Origin: a virus
Virus record (IMG/VR): IMGVR_UViG_3300031933_000153
Coordinates: 1-22,925 of that record
Direction: 5' to 3' (one strand)
DNA length: 22,925 bases
The position numbers were made by a program, and so were the translations under genes. The notes below the pieces were generated by a model. That model searched no databases. It had not been told where the DNA came from and saw nothing but the letters and a program-made list of their open reading frames with translations. Positions 6,576 to 14,356 of this stretch are shown here, in pieces. Every line of letters begins with the position of its first letter. Position 1 is the first letter of the stretch.

Positions 6576-8188
6576 GTCGAAACATCGTCGACCGCGTGGT
6601 CGGTTTCTTTTCCGCTTCGGCGGGACTGGAGCGCGCCCGGGATCGCATGAGTCTCGACGCCCTGGATTCGTTCGCCGGCGCGTCGAAAACACGCCCGGCC
6701 CTGAAATCGTGGTTTACCTCGCGCAAGGATGCCGACGGCGACCTTAACCCCGAGCTGGTGACGCTGCGGTCGCGCTCGCGTGATTTGGAGCGAAACAACC
6801 CCATCGCCCATGGTGCGATGAAAACCAAGACGGTCTATGTGATCGGCACCGGCCTACGGCCCGAACCGAGCATCGACGCCGAGTTCCTGGGGCTGACTTC
6901 CGAGCAGGCCGAGGCACTACAGGCGCAGATGCTGCGCGAGTTCAACCTGGCCGCCGACTGCCTGGAGGCCGACGCCGCCAGGCGCAAGACCTTCTATCAA
7001 AAACAGGCCGAGCTGTTCCATAGCGCGCGGGTCAACGGCGATTCTTTCCTGTTGCTGCCGCACTTCGACCGTGACGGGTCACCGTATGCGACGCACTTTC
7101 AGTCGGTCGAGTCCGACCGGGTGTGCAACCCGAGCAACAAGCCCGACAGCGAAAACCTGTCGGGCGGCTTCGAGCTGGACGAACACGGCGCCGCCGTGGC
7201 CGTGCATGTGCTACAGGTCAACCCGACGAAGCGGTTTCTTCGGTCTAAAGCCACCTGGCAGCGTGTGCCGCTGTTCGGCGAGAAGGGCCGGCGCAATGTG
7301 CTGATTCATTCGAATCACAACATGCGGGCCGGCCAGACCCGGGGCATTCCAGACCTGGCGCCGGTTATCGAAGTGATCAAGCAGGCGGGCCGCTACATCG
7401 ACGCCGAGCTGATGGCGTCGGTGATCAGCTCGAAATTCACCGTGTTCATCAAGTCCGACCGTGATGGCGGCGGCGGCGATGCCTACGCCCCAGGCGCGGG
7501 CCTTGGCGGTTCGGCTGACGATGACGACGATGACGACGGTGCGCCGCGCGATTTGCGCCTGGGCGACGGCCTGGTCTATGAGCTGGACGAAGGCGAGAGC
7601 ATCGAGACGGCCAACCCAGGCCGCCCGAATGCGGCCTTTGACCCGTTCGTGACGGCGCTCTGGCGCATGATCGGCGGGGCGATTGGCGTGCCGTTCGAAG
7701 TGCTGATCAAGCACTTCACCGCCAGCTATTCGGCCAGCCGCGCGGCGCTGTTGCAGTTCGCGCATTACATCATGGTCGACCGGGCGAATTTCGTGGTTGA
7801 CGTGTGCCAGCCGTATTACGAAACCGTGATCGCCGAGGCGGTGGCGCGGGGTCGCCTGCGCCTGCCGGGGTTCTTCCAAGACCCGCTTGTCCGTCGTGCC
7901 TACTGCCAAGCGCTTTGGCACGGGCCGAACCTGGGCGAGCTGGACGAGCTGAAGGCGGCGAACGCCGCAGAGAAACGCTTGAAAATCGGCATAAGCACGC
8001 ACGAACGCGAAACCCGCCACTTGCTCGGCCAGCCGTGGGAGCAGATGAACAGCAAGCGGATTATCGAAGAACGGCGCAAGTACAAAACCGAGGCGGTCAC
8101 CGCTCCGCCTGGTGATGATGACAGCGACAACCCAAGCCCCGAAGGCAAGCGCCAACGGGGCTTTTTGTTGCCAGGGGGTGACGAATGA
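6572..8188 (+). CDS. Portal protein, lambda gpB family
   Basis: A 538-residue protein that forms the ring at the head vertex through which DNA enters and leaves. The early part has RSRDLERNNPIAHGAMKTKTVYVIGTG, typical of lambda-type portals, followed by LLLPHFDRDG, the wing region, and VPFEVLIKHFTASYSASRAALLQFAHY, the most conserved stretch. A low-complexity acidic insert (seven Asp residues preceded by Gly/Ala-rich sequence, about residues 300-322) interrupts the middle and is probably a surface loop. The C-terminus is charged and probably disordered. The ATG at 6572 overlaps the gpW-like stop, and the 3' end overlaps the protease gene. Confidence 0.94.
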   Translation: MSRNIVDRVVGFFSASAGLERARDRMSLDALDSFAGASKTRPALKSWFTSRKDADGDLNPELVTLRSRSRDLERNNPIAHGAMKTKTVYVIGTGLRPEPSIDAEFLGLTSEQAEALQAQMLREFNLAADCLEADAARRKTFYQKQAELFHSARVNGDSFLLLPHFDRDGSPYATHFQSVESDRVCNPSNKPDSENLSGGFELDEHGAAVAVHVLQVNPTKRFLRSKATWQRVPLFGEKGRRNVLIHSNHNMRAGQTRGIPDLAPVIEVIKQAGRYIDAELMASVISSKFTVFIKSDRDGGGGDAYAPGAGLGGSADDDDDDDGAPRDLRLGDGLVYELDEGESIETANPGRPNAAFDPFVTALWRMIGGAIGVPFEVLIKHFTASYSASRAALLQFAHYIMVDRANFVVDVCQPYYETVIAEAVARGRLRLPGFFQDPLVRRAYCQALWHGPNLGELDELKAANAAEKRLKIGISTHERETRHLLGQPWEQMNSKRIIEERRKYKTEAVTAPPGDDDSDNPSPEGKRQRGFLLPGGDE

Positions 8189-9594
8189 AAAAGCTGATGG
8201 CCTTGCAGTTCCTGGCCTCGCAAGCCTGGGCGTTGCCGCCGACGATGCTGGCCGATATGGAAGCCATCGCCCGCCGTGAGCTTCAGGCGGGCCGCTGGGA
8301 AGCCTTGACTGCCCAGGACGGCGAGTCGCTGAAGGCGGCGCCGATGGTCGAGGTTCGCGACGGCGTGGCGCTGATCAAGGTGCGCGGGGTGGTATCCCGT
8401 TACGCCAGTTGGATGCACGACATCTGTGGCGGCACATCGACCGAGGCGCTGGCCAAGTCGCTGTCGGCGTCGATTGAAGACCCGAAAGTCCGCGCCCTGG
8501 TGCTGTGGATCGACTCGCCAGGCGGCCAGGTCAACGGCCTGAACGAACTGGCTGAAATGATCTACGCCGCCCGGGGGCGAAAAAAGATCGTCGCCTATGT
8601 CGGCGGCCAGGCGTGTTCGGCGGCTTACTGGCTGGCGTCGGCCTGTTCCGAAGTGGTGATCGACGCGACCGCTGAGCTGGGTTCTGTGGGCACCGTGGCG
8701 GGGTTTCGCATCCTGCCGCCGGTCGACGGCGAACAGCGCATCGAAATCGTGTCGAGCAATGCGCCGAACAAGCGCCTTGACCCGACCAGCAAGGAAGGCC
8801 AGGCCGCCGTCCAGATCATCGTCGACGACCTTGAAGGGGTGTTCCTCGACGCGGTCGCCCGAAACATGGCCGTGACGCGTGACAAGGTACTGGCCGACTA
8901 CGGCCGGGGTGGCACCTTCATCGGCGCCAAAGCAGTCAAGCAGGGCATGGCGCACCGCCTCGGCAGCCTGGAAGGGCTGATCGCCGAGCTGAGCGGCCGC
9001 GCCCAGCCCCGCGCACTACATCAAACCAAGGCGCAAACCGCCGCCCAGACCAACCTAGGAGCAAGCACCATGCCTCTGACTATCGCAGAAGGGGCGACGG
9101 CGGCCGCCGTCGCCGAGGCCCTGAAGGCCCAGCACCCGGAAGCCTTCGCCACCATCGCCGCCACCGGCAGCGCCGACAAGGAAGCCGCTGTCGCGGCGGC
9201 CCGCCTGGAAGGGATCGCTGCCGGCAAGCTGGAGGGCTACGCCGAAGGCCATGCCGCCGAAACCAAGCGCATCGCCGAGGTGTTCGCGGTGACCCTGCCA
9301 GGTCACGAAAAGCTGATTCAGGCCCTGGCGCTGGACGGCAAGACCACGGGCGGCGAGGCCGCCGCGCAGATCATCGCCGCAGAGAAGAAGGGCGGCGCCG
9401 ACTACCTCGACGCCGCGGGCAATACCGAAGCCAACAAGGTCAAGGGTGCCCCGGAAAGCGAGGGCGGCAAAAAATCCGTCGACCCGAAAACGCTGGCCGT
9501 TGAAGCCCGCGCCCTGGTCGACGCCGAAGCCGCCAAGGGCAACAAAATCACCGTTTCCGCCGCTGCGCGGATGATCCAAGGGGGTAAAGCCTAA
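8185..9594 (+). CDS. Capsid maturation protease (S49, lambda gpC-like) with C-terminal scaffold
   Basis: A 469-residue protease-scaffold fusion that guides capsid assembly and then degrades the scaffold. The S49 (SppA/ClpP-like) domain covers about residues 55-265. It has LVLWIDSPGGQVNG, then GQACSAAYW with the likely nucleophile Ser145, and the base is probably Lys196 (NAPNKRLDP), at a spacing close to that in SppA. From about residue 296 the sequence is Ala/Glu/Lys-rich and helical, as in scaffold proteins, and this part can be made separately from an internal start (see 9070-9594). The start overlaps the portal stop; the stop overlaps the cement gene (TAATG). Confidence 0.92.
   Translation: MKKLMALQFLASQAWALPPTMLADMEAIARRELQAGRWEALTAQDGESLKAAPMVEVRDGVALIKVRGVVSRYASWMHDICGGTSTEALAKSLSASIEDPKVRALVLWIDSPGGQVNGLNELAEMIYAARGRKKIVAYVGGQACSAAYWLASACSEVVIDATAELGSVGTVAGFRILPPVDGEQRIEIVSSNAPNKRLDPTSKEGQAAVQIIVDDLEGVFLDAVARNMAVTRDKVLADYGRGGTFIGAKAVKQGMAHRLGSLEGLIAELSGRAQPRALHQTKAQTAAQTNLGASTMPLTIAEGATAAAVAEALKAQHPEAFATIAATGSADKEAAVAAARLEGIAAGKLEGYAEGHAAETKRIAEVFAVTLPGHEKLIQALALDGKTTGGEAAAQIIAAEKKGGADYLDAAGNTEANKVKGAPESEGGKKSVDPKTLAVEARALVDAEAAKGNKITVSAAARMIQGGKA
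9070..9594 (+). CDS. Capsid scaffold protein from an internal in-frame start (Nu3-like)
   Basis: Inside the protease gene, codon 296 is an ATG (9070) in the same frame with an excellent ribosome-binding site, CTAGGAG, at 9055-9061. The 174-residue product would be the helical Ala/Glu/Lys-rich scaffold without the protease, the same nested arrangement as lambda C and Nu3. It would be made in excess over the full protein and fill the procapsid. What I see is the signal and the frame; that it is used is inferred from the family. Confidence 0.75.
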   Translation: MPLTIAEGATAAAVAEALKAQHPEAFATIAATGSADKEAAVAAARLEGIAAGKLEGYAEGHAAETKRIAEVFAVTLPGHEKLIQALALDGKTTGGEAAAQIIAAEKKGGADYLDAAGNTEANKVKGAPESEGGKKSVDPKTLAVEARALVDAEAAKGNKITVSAAARMIQGGKA

Positions 9595-9965
9595 TGCGTC
9601 AATACATCGAGAGTCGCCGCGCGGCGGCAGACGTTGAGCCGTACCGTATCGCCGCCTACGACGACACCGAAGGCGAGTTCGCCCAGGCCGCCGGCCCGAG
9701 CGCCGCGCCGCTGATGGGCGTCACCGGCAGCCTGGGCGCTGTGGCTGGCACCGTCTGCGACGTGATCCGTAGCGGCCCGACCGAGCTGGAGTATGGCGGC
9801 GCCGTCGGTTTCGGCGACCTGCTGACGGCCGACATTGCCGGCCGTGCCGTGGTGGCGCAGCCCGGCGAAGCCTACATCGCCCGCGCTGACGAAGCCGGCG
9901 ACGAAGGCACCATCGGCCGCGTGTTCATCGAACGCGGGTTCGTGCCGGCCGCAGTGGCCCCGTAA
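9594..9965 (+). CDS. Capsid decoration / cement protein
   Basis: A 123-residue protein between the scaffold and the major capsid protein, the place of lambda D. Sequence features such as VIRSGPTELEYGGAVGFGDLLTADIAGRAV, and a C-terminal run of short beta-strand stretches with Gly turns, resemble the DUF2190-type cement proteins more than lambda gpD itself. It would bind the outside of the expanded capsid and stabilise it against DNA pressure. The start codon shares its A with the protease stop (TAATG). Family assignment is from memory of the pattern; the role is inferred from position. Confidence 0.72.
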   Translation: MRQYIESRRAAADVEPYRIAAYDDTEGEFAQAAGPSAAPLMGVTGSLGAVAGTVCDVIRSGPTELEYGGAVGFGDLLTADIAGRAVVAQPGEAYIARADEAGDEGTIGRVFIERGFVPAAVAP

Positions 9966-10002
9966 TCGCGCCCCCTGACCCCATTCGAAAGGAATAGCAA
10001 AC

Positions 10003-10929
10003 ATGGCTGCACAAGCACCGTTCCCGATTGACCCTATCCGCACGGGCATCGTCATTGCCTACCGCAACGACAAGCTGATCGCCGATCAGGTGATGCCGCG
10101 CAAGTCGGTCGGCGGCGAGCAATTCAAGTGGTCGGAGTACGACAAAGCCGAGCGCATGACCCACGTCGACACCGAAATCAGCCGCAAGGGCGCCGCCAAG
10201 GAAGTCGAGTTCTCGGCGACCGAGAAAGACGCCTCGACCGCTGACCACGGCCTTGATGACGTGGTGCCGCAAAGCGACATCGACAAGGCCGCCGGCACCG
10301 ATTACGACCCGCTCGACCATGCGTCCGAGGCGCTGACCGACCTGATTCTGTTGGATCGCGAAGTGCGCGTCGCTCGCACCACGTTCGCGCCGGCCAGTCA
10401 TGCCTATGGCAAGGTGCTGGAAGCGGCCGAGAAGTTCAGCAACCGCGACGCCGACCTGTTGGCGTTCCTGCTGGAACAACTCGATAAGCCGCTGATGCGC
10501 CCGAACGCCCTGACCATTGGTCGCGCCGAGTGGACGCAGTTGCGCGTCAACCGCTCGATGGTGGCCGCTGCCCACGGCAACAGCGGCGACAAAGGCGTCG
10601 TCAGCATCGCGCAGATGCTGGAACTGCTGGAGCTGGAAAACATCTTCATCGGCGAAAGCCGCGTCAACATCGCCAAGAAGGGCAAGCCGACCGAGGTCAA
10701 ACGTGTGTGGGCCGGTCATGCGGCATTCACCTACCTGGCGCCGAACGTCGAGATTCCGGCCGGCACCCTGACCTGGGGCGCGACTGCGCAATACGACGAC
10801 CGCTTCGCCGCCACCTGGTACGACGAGAAAGTCGGCCTGAAGGGCGGCTATCGCGTGCGCGTCGGTGAGCAGGTCAAGGAACTGGTGATCGCCAAGGAAT
10901 GCGGCCTGTTGCTGCAAAACGTGGTCTAA
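10003..10929 (+). CDS. Major capsid protein
   Basis: A 308-residue protein with the position (after cement, before the connector) and strong ribosome-binding site (AAAGGAA about 10 nt before the ATG) expected for the most abundant virion protein. Sequence such as FPIDPIRTGIVIAYRNDKLIADQVMPR and FKWSEYDKAERMTHVDTEI is typical of phage coat proteins of this size. The HK97 fold is expected but cannot be shown here. The N-terminus has no obvious propeptide. A terminator-like hairpin follows about 35 nt after the stop, which may help keep capsid message abundant relative to the tail genes. Confidence 0.88.
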   Translation: MAAQAPFPIDPIRTGIVIAYRNDKLIADQVMPRKSVGGEQFKWSEYDKAERMTHVDTEISRKGAAKEVEFSATEKDASTADHGLDDVVPQSDIDKAAGTDYDPLDHASEALTDLILLDREVRVARTTFAPASHAYGKVLEAAEKFSNRDADLLAFLLEQLDKPLMRPNALTIGRAEWTQLRVNRSMVAAAHGNSGDKGVVSIAQMLELLELENIFIGESRVNIAKKGKPTEVKRVWAGHAAFTYLAPNVEIPAGTLTWGATAQYDDRFAATWYDEKVGLKGGYRVRVGEQVKELVIAKECGLLLQNVV

Positions 10930-10931
10930 GC

Positions 10932-10955
10932 AGCGCTAAAGCGCTAATTAGCGAA
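10932..10955 (+). repeat. Repeated AGCGCTAA units and a TTAGCGAA unit with a 12-bp palindrome
   Basis: AGCGCTAA occurs twice in tandem (10932-10939, 10940-10947), followed directly by TTAGCGAA (10948-10955). The junction makes a perfect 12-bp palindrome, CGCTAATTAGCG, at 10942-10953. It starts 3 nt after the capsid stop and is related to the repeats at 51-74 and 20471-20494. Confidence 0.6.
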
Positions 10956-10960
10956 CAGGA

Positions 10961-10985
10961 AGGCCCCGCCGCGTGCGGGGCTTTT
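10961..10985 (+). terminator. Intrinsic terminator after the capsid gene
   Basis: GCCCCGC (10963-10969) pairs with GCGGGGC (10975-10981) around CGCGT, extended by a wobble and an A-T pair, and is followed by TTTT. The T-run is short, so it probably works as a partial terminator within the late operon. Confidence 0.65.
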
Positions 10986-10991
10986 CGCAGC

Positions 10992-11031
10992 CGAAAGCCC
11001 GCCCGGGTGGGTGGGTTTTCGCATGCGAAAA
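10992..11031 (+). repeat. 13-bp stem with wobbles and an overlapping 16-bp palindrome
   Basis: 10992-11004 can pair with 11009-11021 (13 pairs, two of them G-U) over a 4-nt loop. Overlapping it, TTTTCGCATGCGAAAA at 11016-11031 is a perfect 16-bp palindrome. It ends just where the ribosome-binding site (GAGGGG) of the next gene begins, so the two structures are mutually exclusive and one could mask that site. Confidence 0.55.
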
Positions 11032-11042
11032 GAGGGGACACC

Positions 11043-11417
11043 GTGAGCCGATTCGACATCGTCGACCGCACCATGCTGATTTGTTCGGACACCACGGCCC
11101 AGGTCGTGACCGACACCGGCGCCCGCTTCGATGTCGACGGCATCTTCGACAATGCCGAAATCGACTTCGACCACAAGCGCGAAGGCAGCAACGGCGCGGG
11201 CGGCCTGAACTTCAAAAGCCGGCAGCCGGTTTTCACCACGGCCGACAAGCGGGTCGCCGGTATCAACAAAGAGTGGCGGCTGATCATCAAGGGCAAGTCG
11301 TACTTTTGCGCCGCGCCCTACGAAGACGGCGCGGGCTGGGCGACCCTCTGGCTGGCTTCCAGTCTGGACGATCCAACCGAAGCGGAGATCGTGAACGGTG
11401 GCAACCAGTGGCGTTAG
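11043..11417 (+). CDS. Head-tail connector, lambda FII-like (attachment protein)
   Basis: A 124-residue protein that would sit under the portal complex and attach the tail. I chose the GTG at 11043, with GAGGGG just upstream; an earlier start would make the protein read through the hairpins. The pattern fits the lambda FII family: GIFDNAEIDF early, then RQPVFTTADKRVAG, a short beta-hairpin at the middle and a Trp/Leu-rich C-terminal strand (GWATLWLASSLD). Size is close to lambda FII. It is the first gene after the structured 113-nt gap and overlaps the next gene by 20 nt. Confidence 0.7.
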   Translation: MSRFDIVDRTMLICSDTTAQVVTDTGARFDVDGIFDNAEIDFDHKREGSNGAGGLNFKSRQPVFTTADKRVAGINKEWRLIIKGKSYFCAAPYEDGAGWATLWLASSLDDPTEAEIVNGGNQWR

Positions 11418-12048
11418 TTTTCAGCTGAGTTTCGCCCGGGAAATAACCCGGGTTACTGCACAGATACAGACCACGCCCGAGCAGGTAAAGAAGGCCGGCG
11501 ACCGGGCGCGGCGCAAAACCCTGCGCTGGCTGTCGACGCGCATGTCGCGCGAAATCAGCCAGGCCCTACGGGTGCCGCAGAAGGGGCTAAAAAGCCGCTG
11601 GAGTACGACCACGGCCGGCAAGGGCGACGATCAGGTCGCCATTCTGTGGTTCGGCACCCTGCCGCTGGCGGCCGAGAATGCCGGCAACCCTCGGCAGGGC
11701 AAGCGCGGAACCAGCGTGGCCGGTCGCCGCTTCGATGGTGCTTTCTACCGCGCCGTTTACGACGGCGCGCCCCGGGTCTGGATTCGCAAGAGTCGCGCCG
11801 AGGCGCTGGGTCTGAAGCTGCCGGCCATGAGCCGGCAGAAGGGCGGCGGCAATGCGCGCTTTCTCGACCTTGGCGGCGCCAATGACAGCAGCAACCGGGG
11901 GCGCTTTCCGGTCATGCGGGTGGGTATCGAGCTGGAAGAACTGGCCGGCGAGGTGTTCCGCCGCTATGAGCGCCGGGCCTTGGCTCGGTTCGCCGAGCTG
12001 ATCGAGCAGGAAATTAACTACGCGGTGAACCATGAGCGAAAACGCTGA
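11398..12048 (+). CDS. Minor tail protein Z-like (tail completion)
   Basis: A 216-residue protein that matches the lambda gpZ type: an N-terminal helical stretch (TPEQVKKAGDRARRKTLRWLSTRMSREIS), a middle beta-rich part (VAILWFGTLPLAAENAGNPRQ) and VWIRKS, and a C-terminal helical RRYERRALARFAELIEQEINY. In lambda gpZ finishes the tail before joining. The GTG start has GGAG about 10 nt upstream and lies inside the end of the preceding gene. Lambda Z occurs in a non-contractile tail; here the gene stands between a lambda-like head and a P2-like tail, so it may act at the neck. Confidence 0.72.
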   Translation: MATSGVSFQLSFAREITRVTAQIQTTPEQVKKAGDRARRKTLRWLSTRMSREISQALRVPQKGLKSRWSTTTAGKGDDQVAILWFGTLPLAAENAGNPRQGKRGTSVAGRRFDGAFYRAVYDGAPRVWIRKSRAEALGLKLPAMSRQKGGGNARFLDLGGANDSSNRGRFPVMRVGIELEELAGEVFRRYERRALARFAELIEQEINYAVNHERKR

Positions 12049-12589
12049 AGACGGGCAGACCATCGAAGACGTTGGCTTGCTGCATGACCAGATCGTCGAG
12101 GCCATCCGCACCCGCTTCGGCCCGCGCCTGAAGACGGTGGCCGAATACGACCCCGTCGACACGCACAGCAAGACGATCAAGACCCCGGCCGTGCTGCTGG
12201 AGCTGGTCGAGATTCGCCCAGCCGGGCGGGTCACGGGCGGCCGCACGCCGGTCGAGTTGTCATGGTCGGCGCATTGCGTGCTGAGTTCGGCGACGGACAA
12301 GGTACAGCGCGAGGTGCGCAACTTCGCCGCCCAGGTGTTGCGCCTGGTCGACGGCAACAGCTGGGGGCTTGGTTCGGCCGTGACGCGTGCGGCCGAGCTG
12401 GAGGCGTTCCCGGGCATGTTCAAGCCGGGCGACAAGGGCTTCGAAAGCTGGATCGTGAACTGGAAGCAAACGGCCCATTTGGGCGGAACCTGGGAACTGC
12501 CGGTCGACGGCCCCGCTGACGAAGTGTTCGTCGGCGAGTTCCCGAACATCGGCCCCGGCCATGAGGGCGATTACAAGCGGGTGACCTGA
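12032..12589 (+). CDS. Probable tail terminator/completion protein (Gp37-like)
   Basis: A 185-residue protein between the gpZ-like gene and baseplate gene V. It begins with an acidic N-terminus and a helix (LLHDQIVEAIRTRF). It then has strands with PAVLLELVEIRPAG and VELSWSAHCVLSS and a helix before a C-terminal beta part, the alpha/beta layout of phage tail-completion proteins of the Gp37/DUF1834 kind. In Mu-like and P2-like phages this position is taken by a protein that caps the tail. I am confident it is a real gene, less so of the family. It overlaps the upstream gene by 17 nt, and its stop overlaps the next start (TGATG). Confidence 0.6.
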   Translation: MSENAEDGQTIEDVGLLHDQIVEAIRTRFGPRLKTVAEYDPVDTHSKTIKTPAVLLELVEIRPAGRVTGGRTPVELSWSAHCVLSSATDKVQREVRNFAAQVLRLVDGNSWGLGSAVTRAAELEAFPGMFKPGDKGFESWIVNWKQTAHLGGTWELPVDGPADEVFVGEFPNIGPGHEGDYKRVT

Positions 12590-13161
12590 TGGACGTAATG
12601 CAGCGCCTGGAAGAGCTGGAACGCCGCGTCGCGCAAATGGTAGTGCGCGGCAAAATCGTCGAGGTGGACACCGTCAAGCACGTCGCCCGGGTCGAGTACG
12701 GCCCGGCAATGGTCACCGGCTGGCTTCAGTGGAAGCCGCTGCGAACGGGGAAGGCGATTGTCTGGTGGGCGCCCGAGGTGGGCGAGGGCGTGACGGTGAT
12801 CAGCGAGGGCGATTTGGCCCTGGGCGAGATACTGCCCGGCAGCTATCACAAAGACTTTGCCGCGCCATCGAGCGACCCCGACTTGTTCCTGATTCAGTAC
12901 GGCGACGGCGGGTCGACTTCCTACAACCGCAAGACCCACATGCACCGCCTCGACTTGCCTGGCGGCGGTCGCGCCGAGGTGGTCGCCCCGGGCGGCATGA
13001 AAATCACCGCCGACACGGAAATCGTCGGCACGTTACGCGTAACGGGCGACATCAAGGGCGACGCCGAAATCGGCGACGCGGTGCGCAACATGAGCGAAGA
13101 CCGCGCCATCTACAACCAGCACACCCATGGGCCTACGCCGCCGCCGGCGCCGCAGCAGTAA
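12589..13161 (+). CDS. V: Baseplate spike protein, P2 gpV-like
   Basis: A 190-residue protein forming the trimeric, membrane-piercing tip of the contractile tail. Residues about 20-90 make the N-terminal OB-fold (VRGKIVEVDTVKHVARVEYG, then WAPEVGEGVTVISEG). About 105-165 is a short beta-helix with repeats such as ITADTEIVGTLRVTGDIKGDAEIG. The end carries NQHTHG, where His178 and His180 form the HxH motif that binds iron at the tip in P2-type spikes. A Pro-rich tail (PTPPPAP) follows. The ATG overlaps the stop of the gene before. Confidence 0.93.
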   Translation: MDVMQRLEELERRVAQMVVRGKIVEVDTVKHVARVEYGPAMVTGWLQWKPLRTGKAIVWWAPEVGEGVTVISEGDLALGEILPGSYHKDFAAPSSDPDLFLIQYGDGGSTSYNRKTHMHRLDLPGGGRAEVVAPGGMKITADTEIVGTLRVTGDIKGDAEIGDAVRNMSEDRAIYNQHTHGPTPPPAPQQ

Positions 13162-13170
13162 GGGCAAACA

Positions 13171-13533
13171 ATGAAACAAGGCACTGACAGGAATACGGGG
13201 CGCCTGATCAGTGGCGTGCCCTATCTGTGGCAGCGGCTTAGCGACGTGATCGCCACGCCGATCGGTTCGCTGGTCGGCCGCCGCGACTTCGGTTCGCGGC
13301 TGTTCGAAATGCTCGACCGCAACGTCGACAGCGGTTTCTACATGGACACCTATATCCGTCTGGCCGAGGCCATCAACAACAAGGCCAACGGCCTGGACGA
13401 CTTCAGGCTGTCGACCATGCGCGTCGACCGGCCCGCCCCGGCACAGGTCGAGATTTACATAAGCGGCCAGCTGCTGGTCGACGGCCAGGCGCTGGACGTG
13501 GAACTAGAGGGCATCTTGTATGGAAGGGATTAA
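13171..13533 (+). CDS. W: Baseplate wedge protein, P2 gpW-like (T4 gp25 family)
   Basis: A 120-residue protein of the baseplate inner ring. The phrase TPIGSLVGRRDFGSRLFEMLD is the diagnostic gp25-family core, in which the Glu residue was named for lysozyme-like sequence but is not known to act as an enzyme here. It also carries VDRPAPAQVEIYISGQLLVDGQ. It starts 9 nt after V, with an AGGG box, and overlaps J by 14 nt. Not to be confused with the lambda gpW-like head protein at 6360. Confidence 0.92.
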   Translation: MKQGTDRNTGRLISGVPYLWQRLSDVIATPIGSLVGRRDFGSRLFEMLDRNVDSGFYMDTYIRLAEAINNKANGLDDFRLSTMRVDRPAPAQVEIYISGQLLVDGQALDVELEGILYGRD

Positions 13534-14356
13534 CCTGGCCCTGCTGCCGCCGCTGACGGTGATCAAGCAGCTGACGCACGAAGAGATTGTGCAAGCGGTG
13601 GCCACCGCCGCCGGCCTGGAAAATGCCAGCCCGGCCGACCCGGCGTTCCGCGTGGCCCTGGCCTGCGCTTACCGTGAACTGATGGTGCGCCAGGATGCCA
13701 ACGAACAGGCGCGCGGGCTGCTGCTGGCGTTCGCTGTGGGGCCGCAGCTCGACCACTTGGGGGTTACCTACTACCAGCACCCGGACGGCTCGCCCGTCAC
13801 GCGCCTGGACGGCGAGGGCGACGACGACTATCGGGCACGTTTGCAGGACTCGCCCGAAGGGTTGTCGGTGGCTGGCCCTGATGGTGCCTATGAGTTCGGC
13901 GCGAAGAGCGCCCACCCGGACGTTAAAGGCGCCTCGGTGTTCAGTCCGGCGCCGGTCGAGGTCGAGCTAACCATCTTGAGCGCCCAGGGCGACGGCACGC
14001 CGTCGGCCGAGCTGATGGCCACCGTCGACACCTACATGCAGCCGCGCCGGCCGCTGACCGACCTGCTGCGCGTGCTGCCGGCCGAGGTGATCCGCTACAG
14101 CGTCACGTCGGCCCTGTACCTGAAGCAAGGCCCCGACCCCGAGCTGGCCCGCCAGGCCGCCGAGGCGTCGGGGCTGGCCTATGTGGAGCGACAGCACCGA
14201 TTAGGTGCGCGGGTGGTCGAGTCGGCCTTGCACGCCGCCATGAGCGTCGAGGGCGTCGAAGAGGTACGCCTTACCGGCTGGGTCGACGTGGCGTGTACGG
14301 CCCGCCAGGCGCCTTACTGTGAGGCCCTGGCGGTCACCATCGGGGGCTATGTATGA
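13520..14356 (+). CDS. J: Baseplate wedge protein, P2 gpJ-like
   Basis: A 278-residue baseplate wedge protein of the contractile tail. The start has HEEIVQAVATAAGLENASPADPAFRVALACAYRELMVRQDANEQARGLLLAFAVGPQLDHLG, the hallmark of this family. Then comes a DDDYRARLQDSPEGLSVAGPDGAYEF segment and a C-terminal part for contact with W and I. It is somewhat shorter than P2 J. It is coupled to I (ATGA overlap). Confidence 0.93.
   Translation: MEGINLALLPPLTVIKQLTHEEIVQAVATAAGLENASPADPAFRVALACAYRELMVRQDANEQARGLLLAFAVGPQLDHLGVTYYQHPDGSPVTRLDGEGDDDYRARLQDSPEGLSVAGPDGAYEFGAKSAHPDVKGASVFSPAPVEVELTILSAQGDGTPSAELMATVDTYMQPRRPLTDLLRVLPAEVIRYSVTSALYLKQGPDPELARQAAEASGLAYVERQHRLGARVVESALHAAMSVEGVEEVRLTGWVDVACTARQAPYCEALAVTIGGYV

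Noticed and set aside
7500-7540. Asp-rich repeat (GAC/GAT run) in the portal gene
   Set aside because: A short in-frame low-complexity loop, likely slippage-prone but without evidence of function.
10899-11042. N-terminal extension of the connector gene
   Set aside because: It would be translated through two hairpins; the GTG at 11043 has a good ribosome-binding site.
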